DNA of 64,000 nt from AP-15 sp963799085 (GTDB lineage: Bacteria; Pseudomonadota; Alphaproteobacteria; ATCC43930; CGMCC-115725). The translations under genes were made by a program, and so were the position numbers. Numbering within the stretch: position 1 is the first letter of the stretch; every line of letters begins with the position of its first letter. Positions 26,557 to 36,340 of the stretch are shown here, in pieces. The notes below the pieces were generated by a model. That model was given only the letters and a program-made list of their open reading frames with translations. It searched no databases and was not told the origin of the DNA. The stretch is taken from the NCBI GenBank assembly GCA_963799085.1, contig CAWCWA010000001.1, positions 186,001 to 250,000 on the forward strand. Reading direction: 5' to 3'.

Positions 26557-27722
26557 TGATCAAGCCGAACCGGCGACCGAATAATCCTTGTTTCTCCTCT
26601 GGCCCTTGCGCGAAGCGGCCGGGCTGGTCGCCGGAAGCGCTGGCAGCGCGCCTTGGTCGGGCGCTCGCACCGCTCGGGCGTCGGCAAGGCGCGGATCGTC
26701 GAGGTGGTCGAGCCGCTCGCGCGCGATCCTCGGCGTGCCCGGCCGATTGGCGGGTCGGCATCGTCGCCGGGTCGGATACCGGCGCGGTCGAGATGGCGCT
26801 GTGGTCGCTGCTCGGCGCCCGCGGCGTCGACATGCTGGCCTGGGAGAATTTCGGCGAGGGCTGGGTCGCCGACGTCAGCGCAGCTGAAGCTGCCCGACGT
26901 GCGCGTGCTGCAGGCGCCCTACGGCAGGCTGCCCGATCTGGCGCAGGTCGATTTCGACCGCGACGTCGTCTTTCCGTGGAACGGCACGACCGCTGGGGTG
27001 CGGGTGCCGGACGGCGACTGGATCGCCGAGCGACCGCGAGGGATTGACGATTTGCGATGCGACCTCGGCCGTCTTCGCGATGCGGCTCCCCTGGGACAAG
27101 CTCGATGTCGTCACCTGGTCGTGGCAGAAGGCGCTGGGCGGCGAGGCGGCGCACGGCATGCTGGCGCTGTCGCCGCGCGCGGTCGAGCGGCTGGAAAGCT
27201 ACACGCCGCCCTGGCCGTTGCCGAAGCTCTTCCGCATGACCGCGAAGGGCAAGCTGATCGAGGGCGTCTTTCAGGGCGAGACGATCAACACGCCCTCGAT
27301 GCTCTGCGTCGAGGACGCGCTCGACTCGCTCCGTTGGGCGGAATCGGTCGGCGGGCTCGATGGCCTCGATCGCCCGTTCGGAGCGCAATCTCGCGGTCGT
27401 CGCCGCCTGGGTCGAGGCAGCGCCTTGGGTCGAGTTTCTGGCGGAGGACCCGGCGACGATTTCCTGCACCTCGCCGCAGCTCAAGATCACCGATCCGTGG
27501 TTCGCCGCATTGTCGCCCGACGACCGCTTCAAGACGGTGCGGGCGATGACGCGGCGGCTCGAGGAGGAGCACGCCGCCTACGACATCGCGAGCCACCGCG
27601 CCTCGCCGCCCGGCATCCGCATCTGGACTGGCGCCACTGTCGAGGCGAGCGATGTCGAGGCGCTGATGCCTTGGCTCGACTGGGGCTGGGAAGAACAGCG
27701 CCGCGCGGCAATGGCCGCCTGA
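26557..27722 (+). CDS. serC: Phosphoserine aminotransferase, several indels
   Basis: SerC makes phosphoserine from phosphohydroxypyruvate and glutamate with PLP. The sequence reads 'NPCFSSGPCAKRPGW', 'GIVAGSDTGAVEMALWSLL', 'DMLAWENFGEGW', 'VFPWNGTTAGVRVP', 'ICDATSAVFAMRLPWDKLDV' and the PLP lysine in 'VVTWSWQKALGGEAAHG'. This resembles the Methanosarcina/alphaproteobacterial SerC subgroup of about 385 residues. Frame changes occur in the first third and near 27030 and 27360; removing c at 26881 gives 'VSELKLPDVRVLQAPYG'. ATG 26557 follows 'tgcgagggatag'. It is followed 14 bases later by serA, the preceding step of the pathway. Confidence 0.88.
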
Positions 27723-27736
27723 GGGAGAGAAGGGTC

Positions 27737-29314
27737 ATGCCGAAGGTTTTAATTTCCGATGCGCTGAGCCCGCGCGCGGCCGAGATTCTCGACCACCGTG
27801 GGGTCGAGGTCGACATGCTGCCGGGCATCGGCGCCAAGGAATTGAAGGAGCGCATCGCGGGATATGATGGCCTGGCGGTGCGCTCGGCGACCAAGGTCAC
27901 GGCCGATCTATTGGCGCAGGCGCCGCGGTTGAAGGTGGTCGGCCGCGCCGGAATCGGCGTCGACAACATCGACGTGGCGGCGGCGACCCAGCGCGGCATC
28001 GTCGTCATGAACACACCCTACGGCAACTCGATCACCGCCGCCGAGCACACGGTCGCGATGCTGTTCGCGCTCTGCCGGCAGATCCCTGCCGCCGACCGGT
28101 CGACGCAGACCGGCAAATGGGAGAAGTCGCGCTTCATGGGCGTCGAGTTGACCGGCAAGACGTTGGGACTGATCGGCTGCGGCAATGTCGGATCGAGCGT
28201 TGCCGAGCGGGCGCTCGGATTGCGCATGAAGGTCGCCGCTTACGACCCGTTCCTGTCGGCCGAGCGCGCAATCGATCTCGGCGTCGAAAAGGTGACGCTC
28301 GACGAACTCTTCGCCCGCGCCGATTTCGTCACCCTGCACACGCCGTTGACCGAGGCGACGCGAAACCTGATCGACGCCGCGGCACTCGCCAAGATGAAGC
28401 GCGGCGTGCGTCTCGTAAACTGCGCCCGCGGTGGTCTCGTCGTCGAAGCCGATCTCGCCGCGGCGCTCGACAGCGGCCAGGTCGCCGGCGCCGCGATCGA
28501 CGTGTTCGTCGAGGAACCGGCGGTCAAGAACCCGCTATTCGGCCGCGATAATGTCGTCGCCACTCCGCATCTGGGCGCCGCCACGACCGAGGCGCAGGAA
28601 AACGTCGCCCTGCAGATCGCCGAACAGATGGCCGATTTCCTATTGACGGGCGCCATCTCGAACGCAGTCAACGTACCCTCGCTGACCGCCGAGGAAGCCA
28701 AGCGCATCCGGCCCTATATGAAGCTTGCCGAACAGCTTGGCAGCTTTGCCGGGCAGTTGACGGAAACCGGGATCGTTTCGGTCGAAATCGAATACGAGGG
28801 TGCGGTCGCCGAACAGAACGTCAGGCCGTTGACGGCGATTGCATTGACCGGGTTGCTGTCGCCGCAGCTCGCCTCGGTCAACATGGTCAACGCACCGGTG
28901 ATCTGCCGGGAGCGCGACATTCGCGTCAGCGAAACGCTGCGCGCCGAGCCGGCCGACTACCAGACCTTGATCCGGGTTGTCGTGACCACCGAGCGGCGGC
29001 GGCGCGAGGTCGCCGGTACGCTGTTCGGCGGCGACAAGCCGCGGCTCGTCTCGGTCGAGGGCATCCCGCTCGAAGCCGAACTCGGCGGGAACATGCTGTT
29101 CGTGCGCAACCTCGACAAGCCGGGCTTTATCGGCGCCCTCGGCAATACGCTCGGCGCCGCCCAGGTCAACATCGCGACCTTTCACCTCGGCCGAGCCGCG
29201 CCCGGGCACGATGCGATAGCGCTCGTCGAGGTCGATCAGCCGCTGACCCACGAGATTTTGGATGCCGTGCGCGCGCTGCCCAACGTGATCCAGGTCAAGG
29301 CGCTCAGCTTCTAG
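27737..29314 (+). CDS. serA: D-3-phosphoglycerate dehydrogenase
   Basis: SerA oxidises 3-phosphoglycerate, the first step of serine synthesis. The 525-residue long form contains 'VVGRAGIGVDNIDVAAA', the NAD site 'LGLIGCGNVGSSVAERA', catalytic residues in 'RLVNCARGGLVVEADL', 'AIDVFVEEP' and 'VVATPHLGAATTEAQENV', then the allosteric substrate-binding domain and a C-terminal ACT domain (VRNLDKPGFIGALGNTL), the usual site of serine feedback. AGGG precedes ATG 27737. No frameshift is seen, in contrast to serC. Confidence 0.96.
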   Translation: MPKVLISDALSPRAAEILDHRGVEVDMLPGIGAKELKERIAGYDGLAVRSATKVTADLLAQAPRLKVVGRAGIGVDNIDVAAATQRGIVVMNTPYGNSITAAEHTVAMLFALCRQIPAADRSTQTGKWEKSRFMGVELTGKTLGLIGCGNVGSSVAERALGLRMKVAAYDPFLSAERAIDLGVEKVTLDELFARADFVTLHTPLTEATRNLIDAAALAKMKRGVRLVNCARGGLVVEADLAAALDSGQVAGAAIDVFVEEPAVKNPLFGRDNVVATPHLGAATTEAQENVALQIAEQMADFLLTGAISNAVNVPSLTAEEAKRIRPYMKLAEQLGSFAGQLTETGIVSVEIEYEGAVAEQNVRPLTAIALTGLLSPQLASVNMVNAPVICRERDIRVSETLRAEPADYQTLIRVVVTTERRRREVAGTLFGGDKPRLVSVEGIPLEAELGGNMLFVRNLDKPGFIGALGNTLGAAQVNIATFHLGRAAPGHDAIALVEVDQPLTHEILDAVRALPNVIQVKALSF

Positions 29315-29369
29315 GTTCGAGCGCCGGGAGTAGCCGAGAGGCGGCATGCGCGCGTAGAGTGCCGTCGCG

Positions 29370-30530
29370 ATGAACGACATACTGCACCCGGCCCTGCTCC
29401 CCGCCGGCATTCATGACCTGCTTCCCCCGGAGGCGGAAATCGAGGCGGCGATTGTCTCACGGCTGATCGCCACGCTCGCCGCGCACGGGTATCGCCGGGT
29501 CAAGCCGCCACTCGTCGAATTCGAAGAGACGCTGTTCTCCGGCGCCGGCGCCGCGATGACGACGACGACTTTCCGGCTGATGGACCCCGTGTCGCACCGG
29601 ATGATTGGCGTTCGCGCCGATATGACGCCGCAGATCGCGCGCATCGCGGCAACCCGGCTTGGCGCCGCGGCGCGGCCGTTGCGGCTGAGTTATGCGGGCC
29701 AGGTGTTGCGGGTGTCGGGATCGGAAATCCGGCCCGAGCGGCAGATCGGCGAAGTCGGCGCCGAACTGATCGGCGCCGCCGGCGCCGCCGCCGATGTCGA
29801 GGTCATCGCGATCGCCGGCGAGGCGCTCGCCGCGGTCGGCGTGCCGCACCTCTCGGTCGACATCACGATGCCGACCCTGGTGCCGGCGATCGTCGAGGGT
29901 TACGGCATCGACGGCGGACGCGCGGCGGCCTTGCGCGCCGCACTCGATCACAAGGACACCGCCGCTGTGGCCGCGATCGGCGACGAAGCCGGGGAATTGC
30001 TGGTCCGCCTCGTCGCGGCCGCCGGCCCGGCGGCGACAGCGCTCGCGGCCCTTGACCGCCTCGATCTGCCGGAACGGGCACGCGCCGAGCGGGTTCGGCT
30101 TGGCGCAGTGCTCGACGGACTTCACACCGCCGCGCCGGAACTGAAAGCGACGATCGATCCGGTCGAAAACCGCGGCTTCGAGTATCACAGCGGCATCAGC
30201 TTCACCTTTTTTGGGGGCTCGGCATCGGGGGCATCGCCGGGCGAACTTGGCCGCGGCGGCCGCTATCACGCTGGCGACCCGGCCGACCCGGAACCCGCTA
30301 CCGGTTTCACCCTCTATACCGACGCGATCCTGCGCACCTTGCCCGACCAGCCGCCGCCGCGGCGCCTGCTGCTCCCGGTTGGCGCCAAGTGCAGCCGGGC
30401 GCGCGAGTTGCGCGCGGAGGGCTGGATCACGGTCGCCGCGCTGGCGCCCGCCGCAGATTGGCGCGCCGAAGCCCGACGGCTTGGCTGCGACCATGTTCTT
30501 GAGGGCGGCAAGCCGGTGGCGGCCGGCTGA
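29370..30530 (+). CDS. hisZ: ATP phosphoribosyltransferase regulatory subunit
   Basis: HisZ is a histidyl-tRNA synthetase-like protein that activates the short HisG in histidine synthesis. It has the class II core ('GIHDLLPPEAEIEAAIVSRL', 'FRLMDPVSHRMIGVRADMT', 'RLSYAGQVLRV', 'EVGAELIG') and lacks the HisRS anticodon domain; 386 residues is typical. hisG is not in the window. It lies 55 bases after serA and 13 bases before purA on the same strand. Confidence 0.92.
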   Translation: MNDILHPALLPAGIHDLLPPEAEIEAAIVSRLIATLAAHGYRRVKPPLVEFEETLFSGAGAAMTTTTFRLMDPVSHRMIGVRADMTPQIARIAATRLGAAARPLRLSYAGQVLRVSGSEIRPERQIGEVGAELIGAAGAAADVEVIAIAGEALAAVGVPHLSVDITMPTLVPAIVEGYGIDGGRAAALRAALDHKDTAAVAAIGDEAGELLVRLVAAAGPAATALAALDRLDLPERARAERVRLGAVLDGLHTAAPELKATIDPVENRGFEYHSGISFTFFGGSASGASPGELGRGGRYHAGDPADPEPATGFTLYTDAILRTLPDQPPPRRLLLPVGAKCSRARELRAEGWITVAALAPAADWRAEARRLGCDHVLEGGKPVAAG

Positions 30531-30543
30531 GGGAGGGCTGAGG

Positions 30544-31836
30544 ATGGGGAACGTCGCCGTCGTCGGTGCGCAATGGGGCGACGAGGGCAAGGGCAAGATC
30601 GTCGACTGGCTCTCCGAGCGGGCCGATGTCGTGGTCCGCTTCCAGGGCGGTCACAATGCCGGCCACACCCTCGTCATCGGCAATGTCGAATACAAGCTGA
30701 GCCTGCTGCCGTCCGGGGTCGTACGCCCGGGCAAGCTCGCGATCATCGGCAGCGGCGTCGTCGTCGATCCCTGGGCCTTGATCGCCGAGATCGACGCGAT
30801 ACGCGCCAAGGGGATCGAGGTCACGCCGCGCAGTCTGAAGCTCGCCGACAATGCCGCGCTGATCCTGCCCTCGCACGGTGCGCTCGATCGCGCCCGCGAG
30901 GAACGCAGCGGCGACGGACGGATCGGCACAACCGGCCGCGGCATCGGCCCCGCTTACGAGGACAAGGTCGGTCGCCGCGCGATCCGCGTGTGCGACCTGG
31001 CCGACCCGAAAGCGCTCGACGAACGGGTCGATCAGCTGTTGTTGCACCACAACGCGCTGCTGCGCGGCCTCGACAAACCCGAGGTCGACCGAGGCGACCT
31101 GATAGCCGCGCTGCACCAGATCGCCCCCCGTGTTCTGCCTTATGCCGACACGGTCTGGCGGGTGCTTGACGACGCCCGCCGCCAGGGCCGGCGCATCCTC
31201 TTCGAAGGCGCGCAGGGCGCCATGCTCGACGTCGACCACGGCACCTATCCCTACGTGACCTCGTCGAATACGTTGGCCGGCCAGGCCGCCGCCGGGTCGG
31301 GTATCGCGCCGGGCGCGGTTGGCTATGTGCTCGGCATCACCAAGGCTTACACGACGCGCGTCGGCAGTGGGCCGTTCCCGACCGAACTCAGGGACGAGAT
31401 CGGCGAGCGGCTCGGCGAGCGCGGCCGTGAGTTCGGCGTCGTCACCGGCCGCAAGCGGCGCTGCGGCTGGTTCGACGCGGTCGCCGTCCGCCAGGCGGTC
31501 AAGACCGGCGGCATCGACGGCATCGCTCTGACCAAGCTCGATGTTCTCGACGGGTTCGACGAGGTCAAATTCTGCACCGCCTATCGCCGTGGCAAGACCA
31601 GATATGACCATGTCCCAGCCGGCATGACCACGCAGGCCGAACTTGAACCCGTCTACGAGAGCGCCGAGGGCTGGCGCGAGAGCACGCGCGGCGCGCGTTC
31701 CTGGGTCGATCTGCCGGCGACCGCGATCAAGTATATCCGTCGCCTGGAAGAACTGATCGGCGCGCCGGTGGCGCTGCTGTCCACGAGCCCCGAGCGCGAC
31801 GACACGGTGCTGGTCCGCGACCCTTTCGCCGACTAG
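30544..31836 (+). CDS. purA: Adenylosuccinate synthetase
   Basis: PurA makes adenylosuccinate from IMP, aspartate and GTP. The 430-residue sequence is complete: 'VVGAQWGDEGKGKIVDWLSE' (catalytic Asp and P-loop-like motif), 'FQGGHNAGHTLVI', 'GTTGRGIGPAYEDKVGRRA', 'LFEGAQGAMLDVDHGTYPYVTSS' and 'GRKRRCGWFDAV'. ATG 30544 follows a GGGAGGGCTGAGG region. The hisZ-purA order is common in Alphaproteobacteria. Confidence 0.97.
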   Translation: MGNVAVVGAQWGDEGKGKIVDWLSERADVVVRFQGGHNAGHTLVIGNVEYKLSLLPSGVVRPGKLAIIGSGVVVDPWALIAEIDAIRAKGIEVTPRSLKLADNAALILPSHGALDRAREERSGDGRIGTTGRGIGPAYEDKVGRRAIRVCDLADPKALDERVDQLLLHHNALLRGLDKPEVDRGDLIAALHQIAPRVLPYADTVWRVLDDARRQGRRILFEGAQGAMLDVDHGTYPYVTSSNTLAGQAAAGSGIAPGAVGYVLGITKAYTTRVGSGPFPTELRDEIGERLGERGREFGVVTGRKRRCGWFDAVAVRQAVKTGGIDGIALTKLDVLDGFDEVKFCTAYRRGKTRYDHVPAGMTTQAELEPVYESAEGWRESTRGARSWVDLPATAIKYIRRLEELIGAPVALLSTSPERDDTVLVRDPFAD

Positions 31837-31849
31837 ACCCGCGGTCGCT

Positions 31850-32530
31850 TCAGCGCATTGCGCGTCCTTGGGCGGTCGCCGGCACGCGCTCCGCGCCGCT
31901 GTGGTCGCGGATGTAGCCGTCGACATGGGCGCCGATCGCCTCCAGCTGATCGCCAAAATAATGATCAGTGCCCGCGATCTTGCGGAAGTCGATCTTGATG
32001 TCGCGTTGATGCGACAACTTCGTCACTAGCTTCTGCACCGACTCGACCGGCACCACGGTATCCTGGTCTCCTTGCAGGATCAGACCCGAGGACGGACACG
32101 GCGCCAGAAAGGTGAAATCGTAGATGTTGGCCGGCGGCGCTACGGAGACGAACCGCTCGATTTCGGGCCGGCGCATCAGCAATTGCATGCCGATCCAGGC
32201 GCCGAACGAGAAGCCGGCGACCCAGCACGACCCCGCGCTAGGATTGTAGGTCTGCAGCCAATCGAGCGCCGAGGCAGCGTCGGACAGTTCGCCCTCGCCG
32301 CGGTCGAAGCTGCCCTGGCTGCGCCCGACGCCGCGAAAGTTGAAGCGCAAGGTTGAAAAGCCCTGCCGTACGAAGCACTGAAACAAGGTGTAGACGACCT
32401 TGTTGTTCATCGTGCCGCCGTGCTGCGGATGCGGATGCAGCACCAGCGCCATCGGCGCCCCGGCCGCGCGGTTGTGGTGGTAGCGTGCCTCGATACGGCC
32501 TTCCGGCCCGTTGATGATGACGTCAGGCAT
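31850..32530 (-). CDS. Alpha/beta hydrolase
   Basis: A 226-residue cytoplasmic hydrolase of the short-chain 'dienelactone hydrolase-like' type widely found as a stand-alone alphaproteobacterial gene. Features are 'LVLHPHPQHGGTMNNKVV', the nucleophile elbow GFSFGAW, 'GLILQGDQDTVVP' (acid) and 'GTDHYF' (His). It has no signal peptide. Convergent with purA and divergent from cysE. The substrate is unknown. Confidence 0.85.
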   Translation of the reverse strand: MPDVIINGPEGRIEARYHHNRAAGAPMALVLHPHPQHGGTMNNKVVYTLFQCFVRQGFSTLRFNFRGVGRSQGSFDRGEGELSDAASALDWLQTYNPSAGSCWVAGFSFGAWIGMQLLMRRPEIERFVSVAPPANIYDFTFLAPCPSSGLILQGDQDTVVPVESVQKLVTKLSHQRDIKIDFRKIAGTDHYFGDQLEAIGAHVDGYIRDHSGAERVPATAQGRAMR

Positions 32531-32705
32531 AGTCGATCCTGCTCAAATTCCCGACCTGGCGATCGGCTATCCGCCCTGAGGCGGCCCATAGCTGTCCGCG
32601 GAATTCTTGATCATTTTCGTCGGACAATTATATCCTCGCCAAAGGCGTGCGCGACGCGGCGCGATCCTGCGCCGCAGCGCCGATGAACTTAATATAGTGA
32701 TCACG

Positions 32706-33446
32706 ATGCTTCTGAAAGACCTGCGCGAGGAAATCGACGCGACGCTCGCCCGCGATCCTGCCGCCCGCTCGCGGCTCGAAGTCGTGCTGTGCTATCCGGG
32801 CTTCCACGCGCTGCTGTTCCACCGCTTCAGCCATTGGCTGTGGCAGCGGCGGTGGCTCCTCTGCGGGCGCTTCGTTTCGCATGTCGGCCGAGTGCTGACC
32901 GGGATCGAAATCCATCCGGGCGCGCGCATCGGCAAGCGCGTCTTCATCGATCACGGGATGGGCGTGGTCATCGGCGAAACCGCCGAGATCGGCGACGACT
33001 GCACGCTCTATCAGGGAGTGACGCTGGGCGGCACCTCGCTGCGCCAGGAAAAGCGCCACCCGACCCTCGGAAACGGCGTTATTGTCGGCTCGCACGCGCA
33101 GATCCTGGGACCCTTCCGGGTCGGCGACGGCGCCCGGGTCGGCGGCGGCGCGGTGGTGCTGAGAGAAGTGCCGGACGGCGTTACCGTGGTCGGCAATCCG
33201 GCTCGTCCGGTCGGCGCACGCGGGGGCCAGCCGCGCCCTGAGCCGAGCTTTCAGCCCTATGCGGTCTGCGGCGACATCCCCGACCCGATCGCCCGCGCCC
33301 TGAACGGCCTGGTCGACGAAGTTACAAGCTTGCGGGCGCGACTGGTCGAATTGGAGCGCGCACCCTCGGCGCAGGGGCTTGTTCACGGCGAGAGTGGACA
33401 CAACGGCAGCGGCAACGGTGTCGTGGATACGGACCGAGTTTGTTGA
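32706..33446 (+). CDS. cysE: Serine O-acetyltransferase
   Basis: CysE acetylates serine to O-acetylserine, the first step of cysteine synthesis. The protein (246 residues) has the short EpsC-type N-terminus ('LRYPGFHALLFHR'-like 'CYPGFHALLFHRFSHWLW') and the left-handed beta helix with hexapeptide repeats 'GIEIHPGARIGKRVFIDHG', 'GVVIGETAEIGDDC', 'YQGVTLGGTS', 'KRHPTLGNGVIVGSHA'. The C-terminal 70 residues are low in family similarity. It is 10 bases upstream of iscR, so cysteine supply and Fe-S regulation are linked in one transcript. Confidence 0.92.
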   Translation: MLLKDLREEIDATLARDPAARSRLEVVLCYPGFHALLFHRFSHWLWQRRWLLCGRFVSHVGRVLTGIEIHPGARIGKRVFIDHGMGVVIGETAEIGDDCTLYQGVTLGGTSLRQEKRHPTLGNGVIVGSHAQILGPFRVGDGARVGGGAVVLREVPDGVTVVGNPARPVGARGGQPRPEPSFQPYAVCGDIPDPIARALNGLVDEVTSLRARLVELERAPSAQGLVHGESGHNGSGNGVVDTDRVC

Positions 33447-33456
33447 GGGCCGGGTC

Positions 33457-33930
33457 ATGCGGTTGAGCACCAAGGGTCGCTACGCCGTCATGGCGATGGT
33501 CGATCTCGCCCGACACAGCGGCGGTCAGCCGATTTCACTCGCTGAAATCGCCGAACGGCAGGAAATATCGCTCTCCTACCTTGAACAGCTGTTCGCCAAG
33601 TTGCGCCAGGGCGGGCTTGTTAAGAGCGTGCGCGGCCCCGGCGGCGGCTATCTGCTCGCCCACGATCGCAGCGAGACGCGGATTGCCGACATCATCCTCG
33701 CGGTCGACGAGCCAATCCGCGCGACGCGCTGCACCCCTGGCGCGCCGGTCGGCTGCCGCGGCAACCGCACCCGCTGCCTGACGCACGATTTGTGGGAAGA
33801 ACTGGGCAATCAAATCCATCTATATTTGAGTTCGGTGTCGCTCGCCGATATCTGCGAACAGCGCGTGCTCGGCACCAGCGGCCGCCTCCATTGCGAAGCG
33901 CTGCGGGCCGCGGCGACGGGAACGCGATGA
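33457..33930 (+). CDS. iscR: Rrf2-family Fe-S regulator IscR
   Basis: A 157-residue winged-helix regulator. The DNA-binding half reads 'MRLSTKGRYAVMAMVDLA' to 'LSYLEQLFAKLRQGGLVKSVRGPGGGY'. The three cluster cysteines are in 'RCTPGAPVGC' and 'TRCLTHDLWEEL', with the conserved His of the [2Fe-2S] site. IscR represses its own operon when it holds a cluster. The ATG at 33457 is preceded by 'gagggccgggtc'. The stop overlaps the next start as ATGA. Confidence 0.95.
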   Translation: MRLSTKGRYAVMAMVDLARHSGGQPISLAEIAERQEISLSYLEQLFAKLRQGGLVKSVRGPGGGYLLAHDRSETRIADIILAVDEPIRATRCTPGAPVGCRGNRTRCLTHDLWEELGNQIHLYLSSVSLADICEQRVLGTSGRLHCEALRAAATGTR

Positions 33931-35096
33931 CCTCGCGCGCCGTATCTCAGCGGCAAATGCCGCGCACAACCTATCTCGACTGGAATGCAACAGCGCCGCT
34001 GCGCCCGGAAGCACTGGCGGCGCTGACCGCAGCACTCGGCCACTGCGGCAATGCCTCCTCTGTGCATCGCTGGGGTCGGGCTGCGCGCCGCGCAATCGAG
34101 CGGGATCGCGAAACGGTGGCGGCGCTGATCGGCGCGACCGCGGCCGTTGTAACCTTCACGGGCGGCGGCACCGAGGCCAATAATCTGGCGATCTGCGGCG
34201 GCGGACAGCGCCGCGTGCTGGTTTCGGCCGTGGAGCATCACTCGGTCCTGCACGCCGATGCCGCGGCGGAACGTATCCCGGTCGACGGTGACGGCCTTCT
34301 GCGTCTCGATGCGCTCGACCGTCTTCTCGCCGATGACCCGCGCCCGGCGCTGGTTTCGGTCATGCTCGCCAACAATGAGACCGGCGTCATGCAGCCGGTC
34401 GCCGATATCGCCCGCATCGCGCGGCGGCGCGGCGCGCTGTTTCATTGCGACGCGGTGCAGGCGGCCGGCAGGATCCCGCTCGACGCGAGGGCTATCGGCG
34501 CCGATCTGATAACCTTGTCGGCGCATAAGATCGGCGGCCCGCTGGGCGTTGGCGCGCTGATCGTGGCAGGCGATCTCGAGCTCGAGCCGCAACTGCGGGG
34601 CGGCGGACAGGAGCGCGGCCGCCGCGCCGGCACCGAAAACCACCCGGCAATCGCAGGCTTCGCCGCCGCCGCGGCAATCGCAGCGGCCGAGATCGGCGTT
34701 TATGAGCGCGTGGCGGCACTGCGCGATGGTCTGGAGGCGGAAATCGCCGCAACGGCGCCCGACGCCATCGTCATCGGCAAGGCGGCCCCGAGATTGCCGA
34801 ACACGACGGCGCTCGCGATGCCCGGGATCGCGGCGGAAACGCAGGTCATGGCGCTCGACCTCGACGGCGTCATGGTCAGCGCCGGTGCGGCCTGCTCGTC
34901 CGGAAAGGTCGGGCCGAGCCATGTGCTGGAAAGCATGGGCGTCGCGCCCGATGTTGTCCGTTCGACGATCCGCGTCAGTCTCGGCTGGAGTTCGACCGAG
35001 GCCGACATCGCGCATTTTCTTGACGCCTGGACGAAGCTATATCGGCGCCGTCGCAATCGAACCGAGACAGCAACCGTCGGAGCATGGGCGGCATGA
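33927..35096 (+). CDS. Cysteine desulfurase family protein (NifS-like)
   Basis: A 389-residue PLP enzyme: 'TYLDWNATAPLRPEALAAL', 'FTGGGTEANNLAI', 'VEHHSVLHA', 'MLANNETGVMQP', PLP lysine in 'TLSAHKIGGPLGVGALI', and the catalytic cysteine loop 'SAGAACSSGKVGPSHVL'. It removes sulfur from cysteine as a protein persulfide. The second paralogue downstream is more IscS-like. The pair iscR-nifS-iscS is a typical alphaproteobacterial arrangement. Start codon overlaps the iscR stop. Confidence 0.9.
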   Translation: MTSRAVSQRQMPRTTYLDWNATAPLRPEALAALTAALGHCGNASSVHRWGRAARRAIERDRETVAALIGATAAVVTFTGGGTEANNLAICGGGQRRVLVSAVEHHSVLHADAAAERIPVDGDGLLRLDALDRLLADDPRPALVSVMLANNETGVMQPVADIARIARRRGALFHCDAVQAAGRIPLDARAIGADLITLSAHKIGGPLGVGALIVAGDLELEPQLRGGGQERGRRAGTENHPAIAGFAAAAAIAAAEIGVYERVAALRDGLEAEIAATAPDAIVIGKAAPRLPNTTALAMPGIAAETQVMALDLDGVMVSAGAACSSGKVGPSHVLESMGVAPDVVRSTIRVSLGWSSTEADIAHFLDAWTKLYRRRRNRTETATVGAWAA

Positions 35097-36311
35097 ACGA
35101 CACCGGCGCCAATGCGATGCCGATCTATCTGGACAACCAGTCGTCGACCCGGGTCGATCCACGCGTCCTCGAGGCGATGCTGCCCTATTTCACCGAGCAG
35201 TTCGGCAATCCGCACAGCGCCAGCCACCCCTACGGTCGCATCGCCGCCGCCGCGATCGAAACGGCGCGCGGCGAGCTCGCCGCCTTGATCCATGCCGATC
35301 CGCGCGAGATCGTATTCACATCGGGCGCCACCGAGGCGAACAACCTCGCGATCAAGGGGGCGGCGCATTTCGTCCGCACGCATCCGACCGCGGGCCTGCC
35401 GCGCGACCACATCGTGACTCTCGCCACCGAGCACAAATGCGTGCTCGAAAGCTGCGCTGCACTGGAGCGCGAGGGGTTCGCGGTCACCTATCTGCCGGTC
35501 GAACCCGATGGTTTGGTTTCGCTCGACACGCTGGCCGCGGGCGCTGACCGCGCAGACCCTCCTCGTGTCGATCATGGCGGCGCATAACGAGATCGGCGTG
35601 ATCCAGCCGCTCGCCGAGATCGGCGCGCTTTGCCGCTCGCAAGGGGTGCTGTTCCACAGCGACGCGGCGCAGGCGGCGGGCAAGATCCCGCTCGATGTCG
35701 AGGCGATGCGGATCGACCTCCTGTCGATTTCCGGTCACAAGATCTACGGGCCCAAGGGAGTGGGGGCACTCTATTTCCGGCGCCGGCCGCGGGTGCGGCT
35801 GATGCCGCTGATCGACGGCGGCGGCCAGGAGCGCGGCTTGCGATCGGGCACCCTGCCGACGCCGCTCTGCGTCGGGCTCGGCCGCGCGGCGGCAATCGCT
35901 CAGGCGGAGATGACCGAGGAGGCGGCGCGCGTGCGGCAGTTGCGCGATCGGCTGCACGCCGGTCTGGCGCGGCGGGTCGCCGGGCTCGGCCTCAACGGCG
36001 ACGCCGAACGGCGGCTCCCCGGCAGCCTCAATCTGACTTTCCCCGGCATCACCGCGCCGGACCTGATCGAGGCCTGCCCGAGCATCGCGATTTCTACGGG
36101 TTCGGCCTGCACGTCGGCCGCAATCGAGCCGTCCTATGTGCTGCGCGCGCTGGGCCTGCCGGACGAGGTTGCCAATGCCGCGATCCGCATCGGCATCGGC
36201 CGCTTCAACACCGCCGCCGACATCGATTTCGCCGTCGACGCACTGGCTGCGGCGGCAACCCGGCTCACCGCCGAAGGCGGGATGAAAGCGGGCCGGCGCA
36301 CTCCCACATAG
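35093..36311 (+). CDS. iscS: Cysteine desulfurase IscS, one indel
   Basis: The second desulfurase: 'PIYLDNQSSTRVDPRVLEAM', 'FTSGATEANNLAIKGAAHF', 'TEHKCVLESCAAL', 'MAAHNEIGVIQPLAEIG', PLP lysine in 'SISGHKIYGPKGVGALYFRR' and catalytic cysteine in 'ISTGSACTSAAIEPSYVL'. One extra g within 35539-35541 breaks the frame after 'SLDTLAA'; removing it continues to 'ALTAQTLLVSIM'. ATG 35093 overlaps the previous stop as ATGA (ATG 35084 is possible). It should supply sulfur to clusters and to MnmA downstream. Confidence 0.92.
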
Positions 36312-36340
36312 ATCATGAACTGGCACCGGAGAACGGTCGA

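Noticed and set aside
27044..29314. SerC-SerA fusion protein
   Set aside because: The long open frame arises from frameshifted serC sequence; serA has its own start and ribosome site at 27737.
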